Positions 34,430-46,400 of a stretch of 64,000 nucleotides of DNA are shown in pieces. The notes under the pieces are model-generated. The model saw only the letters and a list, made by a program, of their open reading frames with translations. It did not search any database and was not told where the DNA came from. A program made the translations under genes and the position numbers. This DNA comes from Aurifilum marmelostoma (taxonomy: Eukaryota > Ascomycota > Sordariomycetes > Diaporthales > Cryphonectriaceae). The first letter of the stretch is position 1. Each line of letters begins with the position of its first letter. The stretch spans positions 248,001-312,000 of the forward strand of contig JAMXSV010000008.1 of assembly GCA_027559495.1 (NCBI GenBank), given 5' to 3'.

Positions 34430-36064
34430 CGTGGGGCGGTTTGTGCTGGGGTGGTTCTTGTGGATGATGGTATGTTGTGGTTGATTATTTGTCAAAAAGT
34501 CTTGTTTGCTTGTATCATTTGAAGGGTGATTTGTTGGTGGTGGTGTTGTTGTTGGGTGTGTGTGGCTTGGTTATCTTGGAGTTTGGGCATTTTGGTGGTG
34601 TAGGTTGGAGGGGTAGTAGGTGAACTATTTTTTGGGACGGGCCGCTGGATGAGGGGCAGCAGGCCTCTGGAATTGCTGATCGCTGCAGATTCAGTGGACC
34701 CAAGACTGCTATACGCTGAAGATATAGGGGATGATGTATTAATAGGGAATATTCCCTGGACTACATATTATTACTACTGCTATATGTCAACTTTATTTCA
34801 ACCTCATCTGGTGTTCTTTTACTCTCTCATCCCTATAATACTGTCATATATTTCTCATTCTTTTTTCTTTTCTTTTCTGACATCAGTTTCTTCAGTAAAA
34901 CACAATAAATACAGCCGAGAGAGTCTGGAGCCCAGCTCAGGACGTGGCCGTTAGCTTGCATCTTGCCCACCCCCCTGCAGAGGCTAGACCCCCCTGGTGT
35001 CGGCCGCTGACAATTGGCCCATCAGTGGGCTGACAGCGTGCCACGACGAACATGCTGCAAGGGCCTGCAGAAGAGAATATGCGCGGTAAAAGGGGGAAAT
35101 ACTGGGGATAGAGATGGCTGTGTCTCCCTCGGCGGCGGGCTGTCCTACGTAGTACAGATATAGGACAGCACGTCTTAGGTGGGTAGGGGTTGTTTCATTT
35201 GACACGCGACAGTGGATGGATCGGAAGGATCATCACTCAATTCCCCATCTTGCCACCCATCCATCCATCCATCCATCCCTTGGCCGCCTCGTAACAGCTA
35301 TAGTGAGTGATTCGAGTAAATTCTTGTTTCCCCCCCTCCGTCCGACCTGTCCGGGAGGCGAGATTCGAGAACACCCACGGGCCACCCACGTACTTGTGTG
35401 TATGTACACGCCAGATTGGCATCCCGATCTGGACAGTCTGGACAGCATCTGGGTTATTCCCTTTCCCCCCTCCCTGGGATAAAAAAAAAAAAAGAGGACA
35501 GCGAGGCGGCATCGTTATTATCACGATCATCATCATCATCAACACCATCAATTTCTCCTCCTCCTCCTTTTTTTTCCCTTCTTCCTTCTTCCATCTCTTT
35601 TCGCTTTTCGAGACCATTCCTTGTTTCCCTACAGCCTAGCCTAACCTGGGCTCTATCCCCGCGGGTGCGTGACATGTGCCGGATTTATTAAGTGAACCTT
35701 GGCGTCATCGCTGCTGCTGGTGCTGCTGCTGTTGTGCAATACAGTAGTAGTAACTCAGGCTACGGTACCTGTTAGCGCTGTTCCTCGTCTCGTCTTAGCG
35801 CCGACAACCTCCTCCCAATTAATTCTTCTATCGCCTTCTCTTTTCCCCTTCTCAACGCCTGATCGTCGTCGTCGTCGTCGACCTCGTTCTCCCCCTTCCA
35901 TCTATTTCCGATTCAACCAGCAATCCCTACCGCCGCGCATGGTCACGACCACAACATCCTGCGCTTGAATTTGCCCGGCTGCAGGCCATGCGCTGTCCAT
36001 CACCCTCCATCATCCTCACCGCCACCACCACCACCAACAACACCACCTTAATCACCACGTCACA
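34430..36064. other. Divergent intergenic region, no gene supported
   Basis: Upstream region of BUD32 (-) and of the membrane coiled-coil gene (+). A (TCCA)n-like stretch occurs near 35260 and A or T runs near 35480 and 35568. Frames here are low-complexity only. Confidence 0.5.
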
Positions 36065-36913
36065 ATGGCCAACACCTCCAGCACCTCGAGCCAGTGGACC
36101 TTCATCCTCGCCCTGACGGCCCTCTTCCTCTCCGCCGTCGTCACCCTGCAGATCCTGTCCTCGTATGCCAAGGCCTACATCGCCGCCCCCGCCGAGATCC
36201 TGACCTTTGTCGACGCCGCCGACAGCTCCGTCGACGAGAACGAGAGCTACGACCGCGACGTGTCGCGCCTGCAGCGCCTCGAGGACAAGCTGCGCCTGGG
36301 CAGGCTGCTGCGCGAGATCCAGAGGGGCGGCGACGACCTGCGCGAGGAGCTCAACAGCCTCCTGATGACCGAGAACGGCGACCTCGCCAGCGACGGGTAC
36401 AGCGACCTGCGCGACCTGCGCCTGCGGGCCAGCGCCAGGCTCCTCTGGGCCTCCAAGAGGAAGGGCCTCGAGGACAAGGTCCGCCGGCTGGACATGCTCC
36501 GCATGCGGTTCCTGGTGGTCTACATGGGCATCGTCTCGACCGGTGCTGCCGACCACGGCGGCGGCGGCGGCGGCGGCGGCAGCGGCCTAAAGCACGAGCG
36601 GAAGTCGTCGGCCAAGGACCCAGAGAAGGCGGGCGACCGCATCTTCAACGGCGGGCAGGACTTTGGGCCCCCGAGACCACAGCTGCCCAAGGGGCTGGGC
36701 GAGGCCATCAGGCAGAAGCCCATGCTGCGGCGGCTCAGCACCACGCCGGTGCGGCAGCCCGACAACAGCGAGAGGAGCCGGAAGCAGGGCTGGGCCGGGG
36801 TCATCCGCGAGCTGCAGCTCTCGCCGCTGCTCCACAAGCGCCATGCCAGTATCGAGAGGGCCATGTCGCCGTCTCCTACACTGGTCGGGTCGACGCCAGG
36901 ATCGTCGCCGTGA
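36065..36913 (+). CDS. Hypothetical membrane protein with charged helical region
   Basis: Single-exon, 282-residue protein with a good start context (CACAATGGCC). Residues 11–34 form one hydrophobic segment (WTFILALTALFLSAVVTLQI), likely a signal anchor. Residues 55–150 are highly charged and predicted helical, possibly coiled coil (RLQRLEDKLRLGRLLREIQR, RLRASARLLWASKRKGLEDK). A Gly8 run near residue 165 precedes a basic, proline-containing tail ending in SPTLVGSTPGSSP. I recognise no enzyme domain. Strong GC third-position bias and the intact frame support a real gene. The long 5' region contains several C/A-rich blocks typical of a leader. Function is unknown. Confidence 0.7.
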   Translation: MANTSSTSSQWTFILALTALFLSAVVTLQILSSYAKAYIAAPAEILTFVDAADSSVDENESYDRDVSRLQRLEDKLRLGRLLREIQRGGDDLREELNSLLMTENGDLASDGYSDLRDLRLRASARLLWASKRKGLEDKVRRLDMLRMRFLVVYMGIVSTGAADHGGGGGGGGSGLKHERKSSAKDPEKAGDRIFNGGQDFGPPRPQLPKGLGEAIRQKPMLRRLSTTPVRQPDNSERSRKQGWAGVIRELQLSPLLHKRHASIERAMSPSPTLVGSTPGSSP

Positions 36914-38136
36914 GGAATAATAGGTCAGAGAGGAGAATCGAAACAGAAAAAGGAAAAAAAAAAAAAAGACAAAAAAAAAAAAGGGCAAAAATCCAGAGAT
37001 GGAGGACCAAAAAAGAGTGGGGAGGAATTCTACGATTATCACGATTTTCACGTTCTACATATACGACTTTGGGCCGGAGCTGCAAATTCGACCCTACCCT
37101 TTTCTCAAGGAGACGATCATCAATCAATCAATCAGCGCACGAACATCTCACGGCCGTTATTTGTTTGGGATTTGGTTATTCATCTGGACATTTTTGTTTT
37201 CTCTGCTTCTTTTATGGTCTGGTCTTGTCTCGAGTTGAAAGGAGAGACGGAGAGAGAATGGAGAGCGTCTGCACAGCCGATGGCATCAGGTGTAGTTGGG
37301 CATTGTCGACAAGGAGCAACACGCACGCACCTACACCACAACATATCTTGTTTCTAATCCCCCCCGAGCATTCTCTGTATTGGGAGTTTGATACCCCCCC
37401 CCCCCTCTTTTTTTTTCACCCCTTTTCGATCAACCAAGTTCACAGCACTACACTGTATAGCATCGGAAATGGTGTCAATGTTTGGTCAGTTCAGGTTGAT
37501 GCCCGTTATAATATCACTGCACTGCACTCTGTTTCAACTTTGCCCTTTCTTGTCACGGAATGTCAGGACCGGTCTCGAAGGAAGAGAGATACTGGGTGTT
37601 ACAAGTAGTATGAGGTTCTTACGAGCAATACACCAATTGGCTTCCGTGCATGATTTAATGAGAATGAATGGTCCTGTGTGTTGGATCTCGAGCACTCATT
37701 CGAAGGACCGTCTTAATCAAGGTCATCTCCATCTTACAGTGTCTTGAATGCGGCCTGAAGACCTACAGTATCAAGGCCAAATGCTTGTTTAGTTAGCAGT
37801 AGTAGTCTTTCTTTCTGTGCCGGCTTCGGTCCGGATCCACGGCATATAGCGGGAGAGCGTTTACGCGGAACACCCGCGGGGTATTTCCTATATGCCCCTC
37901 CACCTCTTTTAAAGCTCACCTCTTATCGTGCGTGCCTTTGTATCTCCTCCTCCTCCTCCTCCTCCTCCTCCTCTTCTTTCTTTCATACACAGACCTACAT
38001 TCTCATGCCTCCTCGTCTACCTTGTCCACTCTTCTCCAACCCGACAAGATCAACACCACTCAAAAAGCCTCGCCTGCACAGCTCACCACCACTACCCCTC
38101 CTAAACGCACCAGTCCACACCCACCCCGCCCTCAAG
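36914..38136. other. Intergenic region, no gene supported
   Basis: Contains two adjacent A runs (about 36955–36982) just after the preceding stop codon, a C run near 37396, and a CTC triplet repeat (about 37943–37973) in the leader of the next gene. Frames reading through this region are shadows. Confidence 0.5.
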
Positions 38137-38817
38137 ATGCGTCTCCCCTACGTCTCGGACCCCCCGCCCACCACGGACCCCCAAGACCAAGCCATTGTCG
38201 ACCGCATCCGCGCCCGCCGCAGCCCGCGGCCCCTGCAGCCCCTCGACCTGGCCCTCCTGCACTCGCCCCCCGTAGCAGACGGCTGGAACGCCTTCCTGGG
38301 CGCCGTGCGCACCCGCACCGCCGCCGTGCCCGACCTCGTCCGCGAGCTGGCCGTCTCGCGCGTCGCCGTCGTCAACCGCGCCTGGTACGAGTGGGCCCAC
38401 CACGCGCCCCTGGCCGAGGCGGCGGGCGCGGGCGGGGAGGTCATGGCGGCCGTGCGGAGGGAGGGCCCGCTGGGGCTGGGGGACAGGCCGGCCGGGGAAG
38501 GGGGGCTGGACGAGGGCCAGTGGGCGGCGGTCGTGCTGGCGGACGAGATGACGCGGAATGTCGAGGTCGGGGAGGAGACGATGGCTGCTGTGCGGCGGGC
38601 TTGGGGGGAGCGGGGGACCGTGGAGATTGTGGCTGTTGTGGCTTGTTATAATTGTGTGAGCCGGTTTCTGGTGGCCCTGGATGGTGAGTATTCTTTTTTT
38701 TTTTTCTCTCTTCTTTCTGTCTCGAGTGTTCTTGTGAAGTGGATGTGTTGTGGCTAATCAGGTTTGATCGATCTAGTTGGCGAGAGGAACGGCACCGGCC
38801 CTGATGCTGCGCATTAA
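38137..38817 (+). CDS. Carboxymuconolactone decarboxylase-like (AhpD-fold) protein
   Basis: 195-residue protein from exons 38137–38683 and 38777–38817, with a 93-base GTGAGT…TAG intron. It matches the fungal CMD/AhpD-like group through MRLPYVSDPPP, ELAVSRVAVVNRAWYEWAHH, LADEMTRNVEV and VACYNCVSRFLVALD. The canonical AhpD redox pair CxxC is not seen in the helix where it would sit (VSRVAVVNRAWYEW), so peroxidase-type chemistry is doubtful and the substrate is unknown. The in-frame ATG at 38005 would add 44 residues of Pro/Ser-rich leader with no conserved features, so I chose 38137. The short second exon encodes only the last 13 residues or so. The gene converges on the FAD oxidoreductase. Confidence 0.85.
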
Positions 38818-39136
38818 AGTAGTAGGTAGCTCATCTCTGAGAGAGGATGCTGTGGGTATGAAGCTGCTATTGGATGGGATGGATGGATACTCGTGTTCTT
38901 TGGGAGTGTATGAGTGAGTGTGAAGATCAGGTGGATATGACATGCGTGCCTCTCGAGGGTGAACGGCATAGGTCGACAAGGTTCATTATGAATCGTCAAT
39001 ATATTCAGTCTGAAAAGTATATCACACTGAAGAATCGAGATGAGAATGGACATTGCATCCTTCGTATGACAGCTCATCAGTAGATCATTACAGTCGTCAC
39101 CATCATGATCTTGTCTTGCTCTTCATATATATTTGA

Positions 39137-39188
<52 letters not shown>

Positions 39189-39190
39189 TT
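38818..39190. other. Intergenic between convergent genes with AT microsatellite
   Basis: 3' flanks of the CMD-like gene and the FAD oxidoreductase. The right end is a long AT repeat that abuts the oxidoreductase stop codon. No gene is seen. Confidence 0.6.
39139..39184. repeat. (AT)23 microsatellite
   Basis: Perfect AT dinucleotide repeat of 46 bases, ending seven bases before the stop codon of the FAD oxidoreductase. It can form a hairpin on either strand. Confidence 0.95.
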
Positions 39191-40697
39191 TCATCCCTCC
39201 ACCTTCAGATCAGCCATCAGAGCCTCCATCTCGTCCACAGTCCCAACAGGCCCCCACTCCTCCCTCGCCTTCCCAGGCCTGTCCTCCCGCACCAGGAACG
39301 CCTGCGGAACCCCGTGCGTCTCCAGGTCACCCCCCATCATCCTCGCCACGCCCCGGCCCGCCAGCGCACACCGCGGCATGCCATGGCCCGTGAACCCGGA
39401 CGCCACGAACAGTCCCTCTCCTCCACCGAGGCTCTCGGGGACAGGACCGATCCAGGGGCTCTGGTCGCGCGAGTACGCCATGATGCCGGTCCACTCCATC
39501 GAGGCCTCCAGGCCCGCCTCGTCCTCCTCCTCCTTCTTCTTGTTCTGCTCTCCACGGCCGAGGTTCAGCACGGGCTCCAGCTCCGTGCGCAGCCACGCCG
39601 CCACCTTCTCCTCCACCACGTCATCCCGCCACTCGCCCACCGCCATCCCCCGGGCCAGGTGTCTGCCCCCTCCCAGGATCAGCTCGCCGCCGGGGAGCGG
39701 CCTCTGCACCAGGTACTCGTCCCGCGTCGCCGCGCTGTCGTCCTCGTCCTTGAGCCTCCCGAAGAAGACGTACGAGTAGTCCAGCCCCACCCTCGGCTCG
39801 GGGGGCAGCAGCGCGCCGATCTGGCCCCGCACGGGCACGATCAGGTCCGAGAAGGCCGGGAGCAGGCGCGACGTGTAGCCGTTGGTGGCCAGGAGCACCT
39901 TTTGCGCCGTCACGGGCCCGCGCGGGGTCTGCACCGTCCACCTGCCGTCTGCCGCCCGCGACAGCCCCGTCGCGGGCGTGTTGGTCTGCAGGTTGAACGC
40001 CCCGGGGGGGTGCGAGGCCAGCAGGGCCTCGAGGACCCAGCACACCAGCTTGTACGGCCACATGCTCGCCGCGTACCGCTGCACGACGGCGCCCTTGACG
40101 TCGGGCTGGTTCAGGCGCAGGGACTCGAGCGTCAGGCCCTCTGCCCACCCGAGCTCCCCCCGAGGCCTCACCGGCCCCGACCACCACCCCGCCGGGCCCG
40201 ACCGCGACGATCTTGTCCGCAAACTCGGGCACCTTCGCCCTCAGCCTGGGCACGGCATCCCGGGCGGCCTCGTAGACGTCGTCGCTCAGCATGGCGTGCA
40301 CCCCGGGCAGGCTCCGCCAGCCGCACTGGATGCCCTCGCGCGCGACGAGGTCCCGCAGGTAGAAGTACGTCTCGAGCTCGAAGCGGGCGACCTCGGGCGA
40401 GGTGCCGTACAGGAAGGGCTGGCAGTGGCCGCCGTTGCGGCCCGTGGCGCCCCAGCAGGCCTCGCGGGCCTCGAGCATGACGAGGCTGGACGCGGGCGAG
40501 GCCTCCTTGAGGAAGCGGGCTGCGAAGGCGCCCGTCATGCCGGTGCCGATGATGACGGTGTCGACGGGCGTGGTGGGGAGGTCCGGGGTGGTGCGGTGGC
40601 CGAGGAGGGCCGGCGAGGGGTCCTTGTGCCAGTAGGAGCGGGTTGAGTTGGGCACGGGGAGGCCCGACTGGCCTTCTCTGACCTCTCGGAGGACCAT
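39191..40697 (-). CDS. FAD-dependent oxidoreductase (DAO family), frameshifted as sequenced
   Basis: About 501 residues, single exon, of the D-amino-acid/glycine-oxidase-type FAD oxidoreductases (fungal gamma-glutamylputrescine-oxidase-like group). The N-terminal Rossmann motif is VIIGTGMTGAFAARFL (about residues 47–63), followed by ACWGATGRNGGHCQP. The C-terminal FAD contact is GLFVASGFTGHGMPRC. Reading is broken at the C6 run 40156–40161 (G6 on the coding strand). Upstream reads PGGVVVGAGEASG; the continuation GELGWAEGLTLESLRL is one base out and is restored by removing one base. Substrate is not predictable beyond an amine or amino acid. The ATG at 40697 is chosen; the frame opens earlier but only with TTG. 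Confidence 0.85.
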
Positions 40698-41993
40698 ATT
40701 CTTGGGTGTCTGTAGAGACAATATGTGGAGGGATAAAAAAAAATATAAGCGTGTGGGGTGAAGATGACAAGAGAGAGGAGAGGGAGTGAGTGAGTGAGAG
40801 AGAGGAGGGAGTATGGTTTGGATGAAGGATGATCTAAATACACAACTGAAGGAATTAATGAGTTTGAGACCTCAAGATGATGGATGGATATATTACTCGA
40901 GTGATTATGAGCTGAGCCGGCTCCGCGTCCGGAGATACAGTAGAGCGGGGAAGCCACCGGCACCTTTATCTCTGGAAAAAGTATCCACGTGGGAGTCGAT
41001 ATTCGAAATATAGTCTGCTATAATCTCCACCTCGGCTGGAAGAGCCACATTGGGCTTGGGATAATCATCAACACATGTTTTGGATAAGTGAGTTAGATTT
41101 GTTTCTGGAAAGATTGTGATATGATCTGGTGTGGGATTATTTAATTTGATTATATACAATTTATCTTGTTTTAGGGCCTTGTCTTGCAGGAATTAATCTC
41201 TTCACCATGACTTCACCTTGGTTGACCAACAATTGACCATTAATGGTTAAATGATATATCAAAAAAAAAATAAATAGCAATTATTTGAACAAAGACTTGG
41301 TTTTGGATCCAGTCCCTGCTCAAGGCTCTTGTATGCCTTGTTCAATACTTCTTTATCCTTTGGCTTACGGCACAATCCCATTGTTGGGTGATTTATTGTC
41401 CTCGACCTGATATATTTCTCAAGGGTTTGTTTGTGTTGGTCTATCTATCACATTCTCAAAGGCTAATTATGGACCTTTCTTGATGCTGAGCACTTTCATA
41501 TTATCACAGAAGTACAGCAATAATCTCTCACCATAACCGTAAGGAAAGGCGGTTCCTGGCCACTCTCATCACACTCAAAGATCCCATATCACAGTCGACC
41601 AGAAATTCAAAAAAATAATTAGGATGCTGATCCTTCAAGTTTGTTTGGTTCACATGAAGCATAAAATAGACTTACAAGAATCAATTGCTTATAGTTACAA
41701 TCCAGTATTGCAGGTGGCCAGATCTTTCCACCGAAACTATCCACAATTAACAATCATCTGAACGTCTACGCAAGGCTGCCTTCTAGGAAAAGGACAAGAT
41801 TAGACAAAGCCGCAGCCTCGAGTTTTAACAAAGTAGTAATTACTGTAAGCCAACCAACATCCAGGAGGACAAATGACCTGGCTGAGCTCGTAATCTCTGG
41901 TCACAAGGGAAGGGCAACTAAGAACGTATCATCTTCCTTTGATCAAGTATTAGTTGCTGTTAAAAGAGAGAACTGTGCATAGGCATGCCCTCA
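40698..41993. other. AT-rich intergenic block, no gene supported
   Basis: Clearly more AT-rich than its surroundings, especially 41100–41750, and without any convincing frame on either strand. It lies next to a strongly GC-rich gene (the FAD oxidoreductase). A repeat-induced-point-mutation relic of a transposon is possible but no transposon protein fragment is recognised. A 12-base palindrome (ACCATTAATGGT) occurs at 41236–41247. Confidence 0.5.
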
Positions 41994-42242
41994 CTACGGA
42001 CCACCACCACCACCACGGTACTGGATACCAGAGTTGGCACTACCGTACGCATTCTCGCGGTTCTTGCAGGCAGCGCACAGCCCCGCCTCCTTGGTGATGC
42101 CCTGCGGGTTCTCGTCCCAGCAGCACAGCCTCGTCGTGGGCCTGCCCCTGCCGAGCGTGTGGCCGATGGCGCACTGCGAGCCCGGGCGGACCATGACCTG
42201 GGTGTGGGAGCAGGAGTACTGCACCCAGTGGGTGCCGCACAT
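41994..42242 (-). CDS. Small cysteine-rich protein, 82 residues
   Basis: Short single-exon frame starting MCGTHWVQYSCSHTQV and ending in a Gly5-Pro tail. Cysteines or histidines are arranged as Y-x-C-x-H (residues 9–13), C24, C40–C41 and C56–x–x–C59, a pattern like small fungal metal-binding Cys-rich proteins that begin with a MC…W.TY.C.H motif. There is no signal peptide, so it is probably intracellular. The frame continues open upstream to 42530, but that part is low-complexity and contains a poly-Phe run from an A-run, so I chose the Met at 42242. It lies beside the AT-rich block, isolated from other genes. I do not assign a function. Confidence 0.6.
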   Translation of the reverse strand: MCGTHWVQYSCSHTQVMVRPGSQCAIGHTLGRGRPTTRLCCWDENPQGITKEAGLCAACKNRENAYGSANSGIQYRGGGGGP

Positions 42243-43491
42243 TCCTGGCCTGGCTGGGTCGTGTGAGGCTCGGCGGGCAGGACTTGCTGCTGCTTGGTGT
42301 AGTAGTAGTCCCCGAGGGTGGGAAAAAAAAAAAAAAAAAGGGGCAAGAAGTCCAGGAGAGAGTTCCTGGCTTCTGGGGAAGGGTAGTTGGGGCCAGGTGA
42401 GTGCAGGTTCTCCGTTTCCACTGTATGTTGTCCGGAGGTCGAGGGAGAGGGAGTCTTTTGCGGAGGGGGCAAGCCAGCAGCTCAATAGGCCAAGGAGTCT
42501 TTCGTGAGGGATAAAAGATGTGAATCTCATATCCCCTGTAGTGGTGGTTGTTTATGCTCTGGTCTGGCATGAGGCGGACGATCGGGAACGCCTCAGGATC
42601 GCCAGCTATACTCTTGTTCATCATGTTATGGTATCCCATGCCGACCAGGACAGCATTGCTATAGACAGATGGACCCTTTTGCTGCTTTGACTATCGGAGG
42701 TCCTCACAGGTGACCAGTCTCCATATTAATACCCCTTCTCTGTGTGACAAGTGAAGTACCAGCCAGGACATGCCCGTTGTTGCGGCCATGTACTGGCTGG
42801 TGGCTATAGAACAACAGCTGTGTGGATCCAAGGTTGTGTTTGAACAGTGCCTTTGTGCTCTTGGGATTGGGCTGTTCACACAACCCTTTGATGGACCTTT
42901 GTTTGCTTTCCCTTCCCTCCCCCCGGGTTTGGGAAGGGGGGGGGGAGGATGGACGGTTGCAAGGTCTACTACCAGTAAAGTATCACTCCTTATCCTTTGC
43001 TACAGAGATGGGGGACTGCAGACTTTGATAACATTCTCTACTTTTTGAGGCTGGGACGGGATTCTACAGATAATTATGTACGTTTCAAGCAGGTTAAACA
43101 TGCGAGTAATCAAGGTTTCTTGTCAATGGCCATTGAGATGGTACTGCAAACCCGCATGGAACCCAAGGGGGCCAATACAGCTTCACACTTGTCCTTGACC
43201 TTGACCTCCCAGCTGTTGCTTTGTCTGGATTCATAGACCTCTAGCAATGAATCCACCTGGTGTCTGGGGATACTGTGCTCTCTTGCCATCTAAACATGCT
43301 GAGCAAGATGCCAGTATAACATTTGCTGCTAATTACGGAAACAGACAAAAGCGATCTTCTGGGGGGAAAAAAAAAGGAAAAAAAAGGCCCAAATTCCTAC
43401 CCTGTCAGTCATGCCCTGCACCCCAACTCCATTCGACACGCTTCCCAAAGCAATAATGACGACCCCATTTCATTCTTCGCCCACCACACCC
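42243..43491. other. Intergenic region, no gene supported
   Basis: Upstream of the Cys-rich gene and 3' flank of MRC1. It contains an A17-type run near 42327, G runs near 42936 and A runs near 43368. No coding support. Confidence 0.5.
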
Positions 43492-46400
43492 CTACTCAAA
43501 CTTGCCCGCCCCGAACAGCCCACCAACAACCTTGCTCCGGCCCTCTACAGCCTTAAACTTCTTCTGCTCTCGCCGCCTCTCCACCTCGACCAGCTTCGCA
43601 CGGCGGTCTGTCTCCCGCGCGATGTAGCTGATGCCGCTCCTCTTGCCCGCGTTCTTCTTGATCTTGCCCTCGTCGCCAAACCCGCTGCCACTACTACGAC
43701 CTGCCGCACCCGCTCCGGATCCTGTGCTGCTCGTCGAGGCGGTGCTCATGAGCGAGTTTGCCGTCGCCTTGCGCAGCAGCGCAGGGACCTTGAAGCCCCC
43801 GTTGTTAGCTGCTGTGGACGCCGGCGCCGCAAATGCCATCCTGCCCACGCCGGTGTTGCCGGCCGAGACGTTGGAAGAGCCCTGCCGCTTGAGGCTGATC
43901 CGGTCGACCACTGCGCCCGTGTGTCGGCGGCGGCCACCCCTGGGGTTGGCGTTCTCCTTGTTGGAGGATGAGCCCTCGTCGTTGGAGTCACCGGCGTGCC
44001 CGTCACTATCGGAGCCAAAGTCCGTGGCAGAGATGACTGTGTTGCCGCTGGGCTCGTCCAGGAGGTTGGACAGCGTCTCGCGGATCTCGCCCAGGCTCGC
44101 TGGCTTGTGGCTGATCTTGGTCCTGCGTTCGGCAGCTGGTCGCCGCTGGGCGCCGGCGGCGGCAGCAGCCTCGGTGGGCTGACTGTCCGGCACCGTCTGC
44201 TGCTCCTGGGACATGGCGCCGCCCGCCGTGGTAGAGTTGGACAGCTGTGTCTCGTTGTTGCCAGCGCCGGGCTGGACCTCAAAGAGGAAGTCCATCTCCT
44301 CGTCACTCCCAATGTCCTCGATCGTGCGCATGAAGGCCTGGTTGCGCGGGTTCTCTGCGACCTTGGAGATGCGCTCGTCCGCGAAGAGCGCCTTCTGCAT
44401 CTTGGCGAACTGGCGCCGCTTTAAACGCCGGCGGGCCTCGCCTCCGTCGTCAGAGTCCGAGAGGTCGTAGTCTGCACCGCGCTTGCGCCGCAGCATTCCC
44501 CTGGTGATATCGTGGAAAAGCTTGTCGGTCTGCTTGGCGTCTTCGGCCCGTTCTCGTTCGCTAGGGAGGGATTCTTGTTAGCAGCTGGACGCGAGAAGAA
44601 AGTCGTCATGTGTGCGCGTGCGTGTGTGTGTGTGACTTACGCATGAAGAGCGGCGATCCTGAGCTCATCGAGCTTGTCGCCCTGCGTCTGGTCATCGATC
44701 ATCTCATGGACGGAGGCAAGGTCGTCATCGTCGCTGTCCTCGCCATCGACGCCACCGAGACCAGCATACTCGTCCTCAGACTCTTCGGCCTGCTCCTGGA
44801 CCATCTCCTTAGCCTTGCTCTTCTTCCTGTCGAATTCGTCTCGCTGCTTCTGTCTCTTTTCCCGAGCTGCCGCGTCCTTCATAACATTGAAGGCCGTTGC
44901 TGTAGGCTTAGAGACAGCACCGTAAACATCATGCTCGTCATCTTCCGAGTCCGAGGCAATGACGACCTTCCTCCTCAGACGCCCTCGCTTTTGCAGCAAC
45001 GGGGACTCATGTGACATGTCCTTGACCGGGCTTGTGTCGTTGGCCACTGTGCTGATAGCAGACACAGGCTGCTCGATAAATCTCTCCTTCAGTGGGGTCC
45101 AGTCCTGGAAGCCACCGTCTTGGGTGGGAATCATCACCTGAGAAGGCTGACTACCAAGATCATCCCTCGGCAGGCTGTCAAGGCCATGCGTCTGTGACTG
45201 CGTGAAGTCAAACTGGACCTGCGACTCCTTCTCACTACCCTGTGTCTCCTTTTGCGTGGCTGGGACATTCTGGCTGTCCAATACCATGGCCTCCGAAGAC
45301 ACACTGTTGTCCTGCGAGAATTGAGAGTCGGGGAAGTGATCAAACGTAGGCATGGGCTGTGACGGTGAGACCATGGGACCTGCTTGGCTGTCGTCCATCG
45401 TTCCAGCGAAGATCTGGGTGAGGCCCAGTCCGGCGGGATCACCAGCGTCGACCGGTAGTCCGGGGATGAAGGTCTTGGCAGCAGACCGCAGGACGGAGGT
45501 CGGGACATCAGGTGATGTATGTGTGGTCTTGGGTCGGGGTGTATAGTTGACGGCAGCAGGGGTGGATATCGGTTTGGGCGTGAAGTCGACGGCATGCGAC
45601 CTCGACGGCTTGGGAGTCGCCTCGACCTCGAGATTTGAATTGTCAGAGGTGACAGCAAGAGGTATCTTGGGCCGGCGGGCTTGCACAAAGGCTGGTGCAT
45701 CGTCCATTCCATCCTTATCTTCGGCACCCCAGCGGTGCTTCTCTTCCTCTTCGTCAGGGTCGACCCATGACTGCTCAGACTCGGAGGCTGAGTCCTCACT
45801 TCCTGTGTTCTCGTCTGCGGCTTCATCGATCAGGTTCTGCGCAGCAGCAGACTTCTTCGGTGTGTCTTCAGCGCCGAGGTCCGCAGCTCCCTCTTCTTGT
45901 TCATCATCAAAATCGCCACCATCAACAATCATGCCCTCGGCATTGTCTTCCTCCTCAGAGCCAGACAGCTCAACGTCAGCTTCGTCCTCGTCTTCATCGC
46001 CTGCTTCTGAAGCTTCTGCCTCGTAGTCGTCATCATCACTTCCACTATCGTCCCAGGCCAAGGGATCGTCTCCTCGAGCCCTCTTCTCCTGCTTGGCCTC
46101 CTCTCTCTCACGCTGCATGATCTCTTCGGCCTCTCGTCTGGCGCGCGCCACCATGTCCTCAATCTGCTCGCGGTCGCGCTCGCGCTCCTCCTCGGTCTGA
46201 ATATGGATGCCCTTGGCCTTGAGCAACTCCAGCCGCCTCTCACGCTCGAGTTTGGCCTGCTCACGGGCGCGCTGCTGGAGGTGAGCTTGGAGCTCACCGG
46301 GCGTCATTGCGGACTTGTCGGTCTTCTTGTGCGCCTTACGCTCAGGAGAGTCGAGATGAGCAAGTTGTCGCAGGAGGCGAAGGGATTTGGACTCCCTTGC

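Noticed and set aside
36094..37608. 504-codon frame overlapping the membrane coiled-coil gene
   Set aside because: Arg/Pro/Gly-rich out-of-frame shadow of a GC-rich gene, running into intergenic poly-A.
39314..40480. 388-codon frame antisense to the FAD oxidoreductase
   Set aside because: Arg/Pro/His-rich shadow frame; the opposite strand has clear FAD-binding motifs.
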